NCBI RefSeq assembly: GCF_950295315.1
Contig: NC_080162.1
Coordinates: 72,505,229-72,569,228, forward strand
Reading direction: 5' to 3'
Length of the DNA: 64,000 nucleotides
Origin: Erinaceus europaeus
Lineage: Eukaryota; Chordata; Mammalia; Eulipotyphla; Erinaceidae
Shown: piece by piece, positions 53,333 through 64,000 of the stretch
Numbering within the stretch: the first letter of the stretch is position 1
How the letters are laid out: every line of letters begins with the position of its first letter
Translations under genes and position numbers: made by a program
The notes under the pieces: generated by a model
The model's input: the letters and a program-made list of their open reading frames with translations, nothing else
Told to the model about the DNA's origin: nothing
The model's database searches: none

Positions 53333-53818
53333 TGTCGTATGCTTTACATTGGCTTGTTCTAGCCCTCCCCCTCCAAGAGAATTGGATGAGTCCTGTTAAT
53401 TTCGCGGGCCTGCTTGGCCCCGCCCCAAGGGACCCTGGGAGAGGGTTCCGGAGTCCGAGAGTTCCTGAGTTCCCCAGTGACCGAGTTCCTGAGTTCCGGA
53501 GTTCGAGAGTGCGAGGGTGCGAGAGTTTCTGAGTTCGAGAGTAAGGGAGAGGGTTCCTGAGTTCGAGAGTGCCAGAGTTAGCCAGAGTTCCTGAGTTCCT
53601 GAGTTAGAGAGTTCCTGAGTTCCAGAGTAAAAGAAAGAGTGCTTGCGCCGCCGCAAAGAGACAGCAGAGTTCTGTTTGGTGATTAGTTTGTCTTAGTTTA
53701 TGAATAGTTCCTCCTGAATAAAGAAATACAGCTTCCCTGCCCAGCCGTTGTCTCCGCGTCTCTGTTCACCACCGTGAAGCTAGCCCGGCCGGCCAGAGCC
53801 TCCGAAATTTTAACAACA
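53333..53818 (+). repeat. 3' LTR of mini-provirus
   Basis: Begins TGTCGTATGC exactly like the 5' LTR. It has a single copy of the 128-bp U3 unit, and AATAAA lies shortly before the R/U5 part. Confidence 0.92.
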
Positions 53819-54065
53819 CCTTTCCAGTGGTTGTTTGAGTTGAGCAGGGCCCCTAAATGCCTCACTGAGGAACCAGGATTTAAACCTGAAGGTGGTGATA
53901 ACTGACACCTTCACAAATAGCAGCTTTATAATGTAGCCCAACCTCAGCCTGTCCTACCCTTTCCTCCAAAGCTTTCAAATGCTAGTTGTGTGTGTACTCG
54001 AATGTCCTTGTTCTCTTTGACAAACTGAATAGGCTTAGCCATGTTACTTTCCTTCAAATAGGTTT

Positions 54066-54260
54066 TTTTTTCTTTTCCATTTTATTTGATAGGACAGAGA
54101 AATTGAGAGGGCAGAGAGAGGGAAAGATGGGCACCTGCAGACCTGCTTCACTGCTTGTGAAGTATCTGTAGGTGGGGCGTGTGTGCTTAAACCCAGGTCC
54201 TTGCATGGGTCCTTGCATAGTACTGTGTGTTTAACTGGGTGTGCCACTGCCCTGCCTCCC
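54066..54260 (-). repeat. SINE family A (antisense)
   Basis: 'tttatttgataggacagaga', 'cacctgcagacctgcttcac', head 'gtgccactgccctgcctcc'. 'gggtccttgcat' is duplicated within it. Confidence 0.85.
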
Positions 54261-54312
54261 AAATAGAGCATTTGTGAAAGCCATAAGGTTTCCAGATAAG
54301 ATACAGAATCCC

Positions 54313-54420
54313 TCAGTCAGCTCAGCTCTGGCCTATGGTGGTACAAAGAATTAAACCTAGGACTTCAGAGCCTCAGGCTTGAGACTTTTGGCATGACCAC
54401 TGTACTATCTCCCCACCCCT
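54313..54420 (-). repeat. SINE family B (antisense)
   Basis: 'cagctcagctctggcctatg', 'aagaattaaacctaggac', 'catgaccactgtactatct'. Confidence 0.8.
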
Positions 54421-55067
54421 GGTTTGACTTTCAAATAAACAACAATAAAAAAATTTAGTGTAAGTATATTTCAAATATTGAGTGAAAAAGTGCTTATACT
54501 AAAAAAAAAAAAGCCTCTTTCTTATTTATGTGAATTTTACTTCAAAGCTGGGTACCTGTTGTTTTCATTTGTTAAATCTGTCAAACTTAGGTGAAAGGGA
54601 GCAAGCCACTTTTTAAATAAAATTCACCCCCGTGCCTCTGTCAGGGTCCCTTTGAAGAGAGAGAGCATTGACAACTGACCTAGCCGGAAGGAGTCATCAG
54701 AGAGCTAAAGCCACGCACTGTGGCAGCTGGCCAGGTGGCAGCACAGGTAGTGTCCTCTACACCTAGTGTAAGGTGTACATTCTCATGGGTCAGCGGAGCA
54801 GCCAGTCTGAACAGGAGAGCAAGGACAAACTGGAACTTGTGTCTGTTCTCACACCTCAAGGATGCAATGAGCTACAGGGACTAGCAGGCCCAGGGGTTTC
54901 TGGCCTGCAGCATCTGCAGGCAGACATTGGATGATTATTTGCCATTCTGTTCTCAGTGAATAGATCACTGAACCAGAAAAGTGTTCTCTTCAGGGAGTTT
55001 GCATCTGGGAGCGAAGAGCCTCAACTCTCTGGCTCCTTTTATTTCAAAGTGTGGTTGATCCCTGCAT

Positions 55068-55240
55068 GCATAACATTATTTATTTATGGATAGATTTTTG
55101 AGAGGAAGAGAGAAAGTTAAAGGAGGGATGGTATTAAGCAGCGCACCTCTCAATTCTGACATATGCATTGTCAGGGATTGAATATGGGGCTTCAGGCACA
55201 CGTATCCTGTACTGTATCCATCAGAGTCATTTTCCTGGCT
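55068..55240 (-). repeat. SINE family B-related (antisense), decayed
   Basis: 'attatttatttatggatag', 'cagcgcacctctcaattctg', 'cagggattgaatatgggg', 'gtactgtatccatcagagt'. Confidence 0.6.
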
Positions 55241-55249
55241 CACAAAGTG

Positions 55250-57290
55250 TGATCAAGAACCAGCACCATGTAGGAGTTGGTTGGATGTGAAACACTCGGC
55301 TAGCTACCTCAACCTGCTAAATCAAAGCCTGCAGATGTGGTGGAGTCAGGGGTCTACAGGTTTGAATACAGGCCCCTGGGCCACTGAGAGGGCAGCAGGC
55401 AGCTCAGCCATAGGTTCTTTTTTTGTACCCTATGCAAACCATCAGAGAGCAAAAAATAGGATGACTCCTCCCCATCCCCATCCCCATCTTCAAAGCCATG
55501 AGCAGAATCTCACACATGGTCATTGTTATCCCAGAAACCTATGGGAAAAGGACTTCTGGGACACACAGCTCCAGGTAGGCCAGGCTGGCATAGTTCAAGG
55601 TCCTGTGTCCAACAGAAACCTGATTCCCTGGGAATGAATTTCCCAAAATGCCCCTGACCAGCTCTGGTAGCATGGCTAAATTGGCTTCTTGGTGTCCCGG
55701 TTTCCTCACCTGCCAACTGTAGAGGAACCCCAGACCTCCCTGGAAGAGTTGCTGACATGATCAAATGAGACAATGAGTCCAATCTGGCAGCTGATGCCTC
55801 GCCAGCAGTTGATGAATAATAATTACTATGTGTGTCAAAGAGTTTGCTATTCGTGGATTTTGTTGTGGGAAAAGAGAACACAGTCACTTGTCTTAAAAGA
55901 TAAAATATCAAGAAGCAATATGTTGCAAAATCCGCTCTCAATTAAGCAACTCACCAGGTCAGTCTTGGAAAGACAACACACATCATCTTCAAAAGCATCC
56001 CCAATGCCAAGATTACAAAAAGGCTCTGCACACACACACTCATTATAAGTCTTGCAAATCTTAGCAGCTCTTCCCCTTCCCCAAAATAAACAACACAAAT
56101 AAGGCCTAAGTGATGAGAAAATAGAAAAATTATGCTTCAGCGCTGCTGCAGATGCTGTGGCTGCTGATTAAAAGAAAACACATTCTTGAAAAGGGCCACT
56201 TAGGAAGAGGAAAGTGTGGCAGCGGAGCCCACAGGGAACGGAAGCTACAGAGTCTGTCCACAGGTGACAGCCCCACAGGGGACACTGACAGGAAGTAACA
56301 AAGTGAAGGCAGGTGGGCTGCCTGGGAGTGGTGGGTAGAAGGCCCACAGCAGAGCATCTCTCCACTCCTGGTGCTCAGACAGGCTGGGGACAAGGGCTTT
56401 CCAAGTGGCCTTTCATCATTTAGAACCACTGGGCCTGTTTCCACTGGCTTCTCAGTGCCGCGCCTTATTTTCACAGCCCAACAGGGAAAGGAAAAGCAAA
56501 TTCTCTGTGGCTGGAAGAATAGGGGTAAATTGGCCCTCTTTGGGGGTGTTGAGGGCCTTTCTCAGGTTCCCACTGGAAAAGGCAGCCCCTGAGTAGTCTT
56601 TTTAGCTACTTAGCCTGATTCTGAGATTTTCTTCCTAACAACGTGTAATTCCGGATTGTAACAAGAAGTACAAATGCATTTGAGACCCCACAGGTTTGTA
56701 TCATAGCTGGAGGGGTTAGGGAAAATGTTCCCCAGGAGCAAAGCAGGTGGAGGGAGCTCAGCACAGAAACCACAACTCCTATATATATGATGGGGGCACG
56801 GAGAGGGCTATATGGTAGTCTGAGCATGAGGGAAAACGCTAGTGTGTTAAATCCAATAAGCCATGTCTAGGAATCTCTGCGCATTGATGCTTATTGTACA
56901 GTTGTTTGAAAATGGGGAGAAGAAACAGGTCAAGCCTCCAGAAGTAGGGATTTTGCTGGTTAGTTATTACAATACCATTGTTTAAGGTAGTATTCATCTA
57001 CAGCAACTTGTTTCTCCTGCCCCTTCAACTCCTCTTCCATCATCAGGCTGAAGGCTGAAGATTTTCCACTTGTCCCTGCTACAGAGACTTCGCACCTTCG
57101 TCTCCATTCCTGTAGCCCCACACCTTCCTCACTCCCTCCCTGGGGCTTCTCAGATCCATCCCTAGTAACCAGAGTGGTTGCTCTTCTGCTCCCCAGACTT
57201 CTTATTGCTCTCAAGATAAAATCTGAGCCCCTTACAAGGATACAGAGCCCACCTCACCTGCTCAGCCTGCCTCCCCATCATCACAAAAAA
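55250..57290. other. Intergenic sequence, nothing assigned
   Basis: I see no recognisable gene. The longest frame (about 143 codons, minus strand, 55510-55941) has no family resemblance, no splice context and simple composition. Decayed L2-like text occurs near 57220-57290. Confidence 0.4.
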
Positions 57291-57299
57291 ATCTAATTT

Positions 57300-57510
57300 C
57301 TCTGGCCTACAGGAAATGACTAATGATAGTGAGGATGTGAAGAAGAAAAAAAAAAGAACTCTGTTACACTGCTGATGGGAATGCAAACTGGTACAATCCC
57401 TTCGGAAAACAGAAGGGAGTTCTTAAACAAATAAATGGAAATACCTTTTGATCTAGAAATACCACTCCTAGGTATATATCCAAAGGACTTGAAAACACTA
57501 TGAAGTTGTT
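57300..57510 (+). mobile_element. Old L1M 3' fragment, sense
   Basis: 'agtgaggatgtgaagaagaa', 'ctgctgatgggaatgcaaac', 'ttttgatctagaaataccac' and 'ccaaaggacttgaaaaca' are L1M 3'UTR landmarks. Confidence 0.85.
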
Positions 57511-57843
57511 TAAAAGAATGTTACTAATTTCTAATATATTATATACAAAATAATAGATGTTGTATTACCTAGTGTAATATATTCTATAATACCTCTCAGA
57601 AAGGTGCTTCAACTGAGTAGCTGAATATGATCCCATTTGTGAAGAAAAAAAAACACCTCTAGACATGAGGAATAGCTATCAAGTTTTCAGGTTTTGTGAC
57701 CATCTGGGCCCTGTTCTAATCACTTTGACATTTATTGTTTGTTCCATTTGCTCTTTACAGCAGCTACCTAGGGCAGGTACAGGTGGGGGCACAGCTATAC
57801 AGACGAGGAAATTGACAAAGAAAGGTAAAAAAATCTACTCAAG

Positions 57844-58294
57844 TGCCAGGCTAGTTTTGCCAGAGAGAGAGACGAGGAACTCGTGGCAGCTTGGTAATAC
57901 AATTCTTTATTGATGTGGACATCCCAAGTTGGGTGTGAGCACAGCGGGTTTAGGCCACATGGAGCTAGCAAAATGGCTACCTCCTGCTATGCACGCCAGC
58001 CCTTCTCTAGGTCTTCTCCAGGTCAGGATGCAAAAGAGAAAAAGAGTGAAACCAGGAACAGCAGCGGGCTTTATAGGGTAAAAACGGAAGTGGAAAGTTG
58101 GGAATGGGATTGGCTAGGAAAGGGGGCGGAGAAAAGAGCATGAAGGTAGAAAGCTTCCATAGCAGCTGTTGCAAAGGTTCTAACCAGTGGGATTAACCAA
58201 TACCCTGCAGGCAGGGTGGGTCTCAGGCAAAACAATGATTATATAAATAGACCACAGCATCACTGATGGAGCAGAGCAGGGGGGTCACCTGACA
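57844..58294 (-). mobile_element. Solo ERV LTR (family LTR-1), antisense
   Basis: On the minus strand it starts TGTCAGGT and ends CCTGGCA. A 6-bp TSD CTCAAG flanks it (57838-57843 and 58295-58300). TATA-like 'accctataaagc' and AATAAA (minus strand, about 57912) are spaced as in an LTR. It shares 'gtggtctatttatataatca' and 'ctgcagggtattggttaatc' with the LTR at 44837. It has no LINE at the homologous point. Confidence 0.85.
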
Positions 58295-58607
58295 CTCAAG
58301 GTCACAAGTAGAGAATGGTGGAGGAGGGAGAAAAATGGAACCAGAGAATCTGACTTCCAAAATATGCATACTCACTGGTAGAGAATTGAGGAAGGAAAAT
58401 TAAGCCAGGACTCCATATTCCATTGTAATCCTAAAAGTGTAATTCTGAGATTTTTTTTTTTTAATTTAGGCTACTCAGACTTTACTTCTTCCCCCTAAGA
58501 AACCACACCCCTTGTGAGTAATGAAGGAGCCTATGCACTAGCAAGTCTTTATCTTGTACTCCTTTAGCCTCAAATTACATTCAGCTGGCATAAAAATATA
58601 TATACTG

Positions 58608-58772
58608 GGGCTGGGGAAATAGTATAATGGTTATGCAAAAGACTTAAGCCTGAGGTTCCCAGGTCCCAGGTTAAATCCGCAGCACCCCCATAAGTCAGAG
58701 CTGAGCAATGCTCTAGTGTCTGCCTCTCTCTTTCTATATCTCTATTTCATTGAAAAAAAATTTTTTTTAAAT
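58608..58772 (+). repeat. SINE family B (sense)
   Basis: 'ggggctggggaaatagtata', 'cccaggttaaatccgcagc', 'agagctgagcaatgctctag' then poly-A. Confidence 0.88.
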
Positions 58773-58794
58773 AAAGAAATCCTGATCTTGGACT

Positions 58795-58945
58795 GGGTAG
58801 AAAGCTCAAGTTGTTAAAGCACAGGACTTGCAATCCTGAGGCATCAGAGGCCCCAGGTTCAACTTCTGGTACCACCATATCAAAAAATGAACAGAGCTGT
58901 TTTCTCTCACACTCTTTTACAAAAAGCAAGTAAAAAATGCTGACC
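58795..58945 (+). repeat. tRNA-related SINE family C
   Basis: 'gttgttaaagcacaggact', 'ccccaggttcaacttctgg', 'accaccatatcaaaaaatg'; the same architecture as 10115-10325. Confidence 0.55.
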
Positions 58946-58949
58946 TTTG

Positions 58950-60230
58950 CTAAGGAACAAATGACACTGTCATGCTGACAGCTGGGGGCTATTTTACAAG
59001 ATGCACCGATGTCCTCCATATCAGGTTCCAGCTACCACCACTCCAAAAGTGGAATTTACAGAACTGGACTCCAACTCATGGTCCCTTGTATATACACACC
59101 CCTGCCCCAGCCCCTTGAACATGGGAGATGGTGATTTCAGAGTATCTGGCCACCACAATTCTCCCAAGTAGGCATTTCTTGAAATGAACTTCCCCTCTGT
59201 GGAACACTCCTCACTGTCAGTGCTTGGCTTTTTGCGAAACAAGCAATAGACCCAGTCTGTGTGTGACAAAGTAGAGAGGAGCTGGGGTGAGATCTAGGGG
59301 GGTGCTGAATGTTCAGGGAGGAGCCAGATGTCACTTCGATTGCCATAGCACTGTGTGATCTCAGGCAGGTCATCTTCCTTCTCTGTATTCCCTTGAGAGT
59401 CTGGGGTGATGGGCCAGAGTTCCTGAGAGGATAAATCAGATAATGAACCAGAGTGCCCCATCTAGTCCCTCCCCTCCACACATCGCAGCTACCAGCATAG
59501 GTCATAAACATTTGGGGAGCAGACCTGCCCTTACCTGCCTGAAAGCTATGCTTGTTTCCTGGAGCCAAGACCACCCTGGTTCTCTACCCAGCTAGGGTGC
59601 TGGCTCCAGGTGAAGTTTCTCCCCTTAAGAACTCTGGTGTGGCCAGCTGTTGCTCATCTTGCTACCCACTTGGTGGCACTGGAATGTGACCCTCTGGCAG
59701 GCAGCCCAGCCAGGGAATGCACAGGGCCATTCCTGAAATAGCTGAGCCAGGCCAAGGTGCTAAGAGCAGGGTAGGTGATTTCAAAAGACTCTTGCAGCAT
59801 CTCTTGAAAAAGGAGACTGCAAAACCTGCCCTGCCTCTGCAGGACATGTTTGGAAAGGAAGTCAAGTCAGGAGCAGGTGGCTCGGGAATTTGGTGCATGC
59901 GGGTAGGGCTGCTTCCACAGAATATGTGCAGGGGGTGTAATCTCTGGCAGACTCTGAAACCTCCGGGCTCAGTGACTGTAGCTGCATAGTTATTTTTGTG
60001 TGGTAACCCCTACCCACCACCCTCTACTCCCAGGGCCTGGGACTTGTCTGTTTTCCCAGTCACCTACACTAGGTGTCCTGGAAATATTTCTCAACTGAAT
60101 CCTTTCCCCCCTCTGCCAGTTTCATCATGTCACAGAGACCGTGGGCATGAGCTCTGCTTCTATGACTAAGCAGTTGAGCAACTTGTACCTTAGCTTGCAA
60201 GTCTATAAAAGGTTCCTGAGTCTGCCTTCG
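58950..60230. other. Intergenic sequence, one MIR fossil
   Basis: A MIR-like core occurs at about 59335-59450 ('gcactgtgtgatctcaggc'). Otherwise nothing recognised. The 145-codon minus-strand frame at 59137-59574 is not gene-like. Confidence 0.4.
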
Positions 60231-60445
60231 TGGATTTGAACCTAGCCTTGGCCTCTGTCTAGCTGTATTGGGAAAGTTTCTCTACTTATTTTTGCTTCAG
60301 TTTTCTTCTCTGGAAATTGGGTCCTCCCAATGTCCACACACACACACAGAGTATCATGAGGGATAAATGGTACAGCATGTGGAAAAGGCTTACAATAAGG
60401 TCTAGCACAGAGTAAGGCCTAGGTGGGTACTATTTTACTAATAGT
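60230..60445 (+). repeat. MIR-like fossil
   Basis: 'ttgcttcagttttcttctct', 'agtatcatgagggataaat' and 'ctagcacagagtaaggcct' are in MIR order. Confidence 0.55.
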
Positions 60446-60449
60446 ATTA

Positions 60450-60800
60450 CTCTGATATCAGCTTTATGAAGATATAACTCAAAAGCAGTGAAAAGCACTC
60501 ACCTTAAGTACACTTACTGTTCACTGAGTTTGGCAGCTGTGCACACCTGTGTAAGCACCACTGTGAACAACATAAAGACCATTTCCATCTCCCTGAAAGC
60601 TTCCTCTTCCCCTTCAGTCAGCCTTTGCTCCCACCAATCTCCTTCCTGTTTCCCACCAGCCTAGATTCTTTTTGCTGGCTCTAGAATTTTCTGTAAAGGA
60701 AACCACAGAGCACAGACTCTTTGACTCAGCACAATGTCTCATTTGAGAGTTATCCGTGTTATCCGTGCATCAATGGTTTGCTCTTTTTCTAAGCCATAAC
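60450..60800 (-). mobile_element. Old L1M-type 3' end, antisense
   Basis: 'atgaagatataactcaaaag', 'tgcacacctgtgtaagcacc' and 'gactcagcacaatgtctca' follow the reversed L1M 3'UTR pattern. A MIR-like piece follows (60825-60905). Confidence 0.6.
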
Positions 60801-61149
60801 GCATATCATTGCCAGTTGTTTTCTTCATCTCAGTTTCCTCACCTATAAAATGAGGTTCATAATTTCTACCTCATAGGATGCAATGAGGAACAAACAGGAC
60901 TGTAAATCCCACTGTTGAGACAATAGCACACAGAAGGCCAGGTACCCCACACTCAGGCGGAGCTCTCCCCCTCACACCCCTATGCTGCCAGTACCCTAAG
61001 AGGCACCCCTTCAGAGGTTACAGGGATCCTGGAGCCCAAGGGGTCAAGGGTGTGGTGGAGTTGATGGAGAGAAACGTTCTGAACAGATGCCTGGCCATGC
61101 CACACTGGCTGTGTTTATAAAGCAGATTGTTATTTTTTAATTCTCTGCT

Positions 61150-61470
61150 TTGTATCCTCTCCCCTACTTCCTTCTTTTAAGGATAATTAAAATGCAAGCT
61201 GGCACTCCCTGTAAGAAGACAGCTGAAGATTTAATTGCCCCAAGAAGAATTTTCCAGCGAAAGGTCTTGCAGTAATGGCAGCCCCCGGCCTGGCCATGCA
61301 ACGCCACTGCGTTTTGCACATAATATTAGTGGTAATGTGTTCATCTGCATGTGCACCGGGTCCATTTACTGGCACTGACAGAGCCATGGCAGAACCGAGG
61401 CGACAGCCTCCGTCAAGCTACAGCCTCATTGCCATTAAACTCTCACCCTGCCTCGTTCTGGAGATGGGGC
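61150..61470. promoter_or_regulatory. Candidate conserved non-coding element
   Basis: A repeat-free stretch with homeodomain-type and SOX-like cores ('aaggataattaaaatgcaag', 'agatttaattgcccc', 'cataatattagtggtaatg') and retained CpGs. It resembles a vertebrate developmental enhancer in texture only; conservation cannot be checked here. Confidence 0.25.
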
Positions 61471-61479
61471 TGTGGCCCT

Positions 61480-63370
61480 GATCCACACGACCAGCTGCCA
61501 CACCAGCTGACCCGGCCCAGGGCAGCCCTACAGGCGTGGAGAGGGCCTGGGTGGCTGGTAACCTCAGTGACCATCATGAGGGCTTGGCCTGTTGTCCTTG
61601 CAGCGGGGCCAGGAGGACACATCTGCCGGGCAGCTCGGCCTGGACTCCCAACCCCTGGAGTTGGGTCATCCACCAGCCATGTGGGGCTATCCACCAGCCA
61701 TGTGGGGCTTGTGCAACTTCAGGGTAGAGAAACATTGTTGCCATCTCTCATCCTATTTTCTAAGTATAGCACCCTGTCTTCCTAGACAAGGCATCAAAGT
61801 CTCAGACCAGGGTTGCTGACTCCTTGCCTGTTGGGGAGCTGCATCAATTTTTTAAAAAGCACTTGCTCTGAACCCAGGATCATGATGAAAGGCAGAAGGA
61901 CTCAGTGGGAGAAATCAGCTGGACTGGGGTTTGAATCCCGGTTCTAAACCTGTCAGGTGGGCACTAAGATGCTGAGCAGTTCTCAGTTTGTAGGCCTTTT
62001 TATATGCTGTTCTCTGCCTATTTTCTCTACTCGCTCCCTTCCAACTTCCTCTCTCTTTCCTTCAGTTCTTTCCCATCCATGTATGCATGTATCCATCCAT
62101 TCAGCCTCCCTCCCTCCATCTTTCCATCTGTCCTCTTACCTCGTTCCCCCCTCCACTCCCCGCCCCCAAGCCTCTGTCCTTTCTCTTATCCATCCAGTAG
62201 TATTTATTGGGTGGATCCTATGGGGTAGTCCAGGTATTAAATTATGAAAAAAAGCCAAGATCCCTTTGCTTTGAGGCAGCTCTCAGGACCTTGGAGGACA
62301 GAGATATTGATCAAATAATCAGAAGGCCAATGTATAATTATAAATTATCACAAGTGCTCCAAAGGCAGACGTTCTAGACAGGATCATCACAATGATATCT
62401 AACAAAGGGAATCTGCCTACTCTCTGTATTAAAGGACAAGCAGGAAGGCCCCGACAAGTATGGCAGGCAGATGCAGGAGCATGTGTAAAGGCTCTGTGGT
62501 TCATTCCAGAATTGTCAGGAGGCTTGTGTTGCCAGTGCAGGAAGTGATGGGATAGTAATCATAGAATTGACAGGGGCCAGATCACACAGGCAGGACTGGC
62601 TTCTGCTGATACTGCCTCCTCCATGCCCTCATTCTCCACGGCATTCTGATTCATCCTTTCACTCACAGTGCAGAATGTCCTCTGCAGGAAGGTCTTTCCA
62701 CTCTGGGCAGGCTGAGTGAATCCACACACTTGCCCCTATTAAGGGAAGGTATCCCCAGACTTGGACGTTAGGCAAAAGAAGGCACCATATGGCCACCCCG
62801 CAGCATTGTTAAAAGGCCCTCTAAGGACCAGTTAATTCTTGGGAGAATACACCCGAGTTTTACTTTGTGGTTTGATTCGGGCCCAGGTTTTATAAAGACA
62901 TATGCTTATTAGTAGAGGTTTTTGTCCAAGAGAGGTGCAAATGATTTCTGTCTGGGAGGAGAGAGAACTGAATAGCATGTTGTCATTGCTGTGCAGAACA
63001 TTAACCAGTATTACATTTAACCTAAAAATTGTATTTTCATGTTCCTTTTTTTTTTCCCTCTCCTTTTTTGAAAGCCTGTAAGCCTGTAAATACCCTTTTA
63101 CTCTTGGCACAGCTTTCCCCTCCTGCTGGCTCGCTCGTTAGTGTGTTCATTCTGTACTTGGATGCTTCATGTTTTATAACTTCCTGAATTCCACGTCGAC
63201 ACACACCTTATCCCAGTGCACTGTCACATGTTGCCACTGCCAGTTGCTCTGGCTCCCTCCCACCCCATGAGCCCTTGAGGGTGGGACCCATCTTTTCTCA
63301 GCTTCGGAATTTTTCAGTAAGGACAGGCTGCCAGCAGGAGCTTGAGAAGTAATTATTGACCAGTACGAGC
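61480..63370. other. Intergenic sequence, nothing assigned
   Basis: It contains a 21-bp direct repeat ('ccaccagccatgtggggct' twice at about 61671-61712), a pyrimidine-rich tract with TCCA/CCTC units (62030-62180) and an old-LINE-like piece (62215-62340). No gene-like frame. Confidence 0.4.
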
Positions 63371-63374
63371 ACCC

Positions 63375-63525
63375 TTGAGCCTCATTCTCCTTTTCTCTGA
63401 GCCTCAGAGTTTTAATCTGTGAAATGGGCATCATGCCACCATCTCTAAAGGATACAAAGTTTTGGTGAAATCAAGACTTTATGTGCCTGGGGCCCTGTCT
63501 GGCATGCAGTAATATAAAGTCCCTT
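63375..63525 (+). repeat. MIR
   Basis: 'ctctgagcctcagagtttta', 'atctgtgaaatgggcatca' and 'ctgtctggcatgcagtaat'. Confidence 0.65.
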
Positions 63526-63817
63526 TTCTCCCAAGGTAGGAAATGAAGTTGGGGGGATACTCATGAGAGGAGTTGCTGGCTCAATGGATGTGGAACAGCT
63601 TAGAGGTAGGGACATGTGGCATCAGGCAGGAGAGGAAACCTCATCGGATAGTTCAGAGTGGGGGAAGAGCAGAGGACACCTGTCAACAGGCCAGAGGGGG
63701 TGTAACCAGGCTGGGGTGTTGAATTCTCAAGGGAGCCATTTCAAGTGAATGAGAAGGGATGGGCTTGTAAAGTGATTTCAGCTGGGAGAAACACACTTTT
63801 CTCAGCTCCTCTGAGAA

Positions 63818-64000
63818 TCTGGCTTGTGTGTGTGTCTCTGTGTGTGTGTGATTGCATGTGAATATGTGGGTGCGAATGTATAGATGAGTGTGAACATAAA
63901 TGTGTATGAATATGTGTGGCCTGTATATGAAATGTGTGTGACTCTGTGTGTGAATGTGTGTGAGTGTGAGGTATGAATACGTGTTAACTCTGTGTGTGTG
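63818..64000. repeat. Degenerate GT-rich repeat
   Basis: Interrupted TGTGTG with TGAATG/TGTGAG variants to the window end; it probably continues beyond. Confidence 0.85.

Larger units (their letters stand above)
52381..53818 (+). mobile_element. Non-coding mini-provirus (class II ERV-like) with both LTRs
   Basis: A perfect 6-bp TSD CCTTTC (52375-52380 and 53819-53824) flanks TG...CA LTRs. The 5' LTR is 52381-53059 (679 bp) and the 3' LTR 53333-53818 (486 bp). The 273-bp interior keeps a primer binding site, a splice-donor-like GTAAGT (53108-53113) and a polypurine tract (53315-53330), but gag, pol and env are absent, apart perhaps from a short remnant before the polypurine tract. Both LTRs have AATAAA. 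Outside the U3 tandem array the LTRs differ at few positions, so insertion was recent. It could only have moved with proteins supplied by another element. Confidence 0.92.

Noticed and set aside
55510..55941. 143-codon minus-strand frame
   Set aside because: No recognisable domain, no conserved start context, no neighbouring exons.
59137..59574. 145-codon minus-strand frame
   Set aside because: Crosses a MIR fossil and lacks any protein-family pattern.
61351..61785. 144-codon plus-strand frame next to the candidate conserved block
   Set aside because: Starts mid-sequence with no splice signal; composition follows the local GC content and a 21-bp repeat.
15500..64000. Expected SIRP-family or other neighbour gene exons
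   Set aside because: No immunoglobulin-domain exon pattern (Cys...Trp...Tyr-x-Cys with splice sites) was seen; the neighbour probably starts beyond the window.

Overview
The window is nuclear DNA of a placental mammal, almost certainly an erinaceid hedgehog (Erinaceus-like). Two things support this. It is full of tRNA-derived SINEs of the hedgehog type, and it carries a well-preserved Vingi-type LINE, a clade described (from memory of the literature) as recently expanded in hedgehogs. There is one recognisable protein-coding gene, prodynorphin (PDYN), on the + strand. No bacterial, viral-genome or CRISPR-like content is present.

Gene layout. The window opens inside PDYN intron 1. A 59-bp non-coding exon 2 (866-924) is followed by a 10.7-kb intron 2. 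Coding exon 3 (11599-11745; ATG at 11617) carries the signal peptide and the first three cysteines. After a 1.58-kb phase-0 intron 3, exon 4 (from 13324; stop 13963-13965) encodes the other three cysteines and every opioid peptide: alpha-neoendorphin, dynorphin A and dynorphin B/leumorphin. The predicted precursor has 256 residues. The 3'UTR probably ends just after the AATAAA at 15457-15462. Exon 1 and the promoter lie upstream of the window.

Downstream of PDYN (15.5-64 kb) I see no further gene, although in human the SIRP cluster lies on this side. The region is intergenic and dominated by repeats: SINEs, a dead full-length-derived L1 (20.1-23.6 kb) with a large internal deletion, old L1M pieces (33.7-35.6 kb and others), an ancient ERVL-like provirus split by younger insertions (38.5-42.6 kb), MIR/L2/MER5A fossils and many microsatellites.

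The most informative block is 44.7-47.8 kb, a datable nest. A SINE was hit by an ERV LTR (TG...CA, 6-bp TSD). That LTR was hit by a 5'-truncated Vingi-type LINE with an 11-bp TSD and a 465-codon open RT frame. An adjacent SINE was hit by a different solo LTR. A second copy of the first LTR family at 57.8-58.3 kb gives a paralogous empty site that confirms the LINE boundaries. At 52.4-53.8 kb a very young-looking mini-provirus keeps both LTRs, a tRNA-Lys-type primer binding site, a splice-donor-like site and a polypurine tract, but has lost essentially all coding sequence. Its two LTRs differ mainly in a 128-bp tandem array in U3.

Candidate regulatory sequence is limited to inference: a CTCF-like motif at 29.7 kb, an RFX X-box-like palindrome at 17.88 kb, and several repeat-free stretches (17.6-18.3, 28.0-28.6, 29.8-30.5 and 61.15-61.47 kb). 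Boundaries of old repeats are approximate because no alignment could be run.
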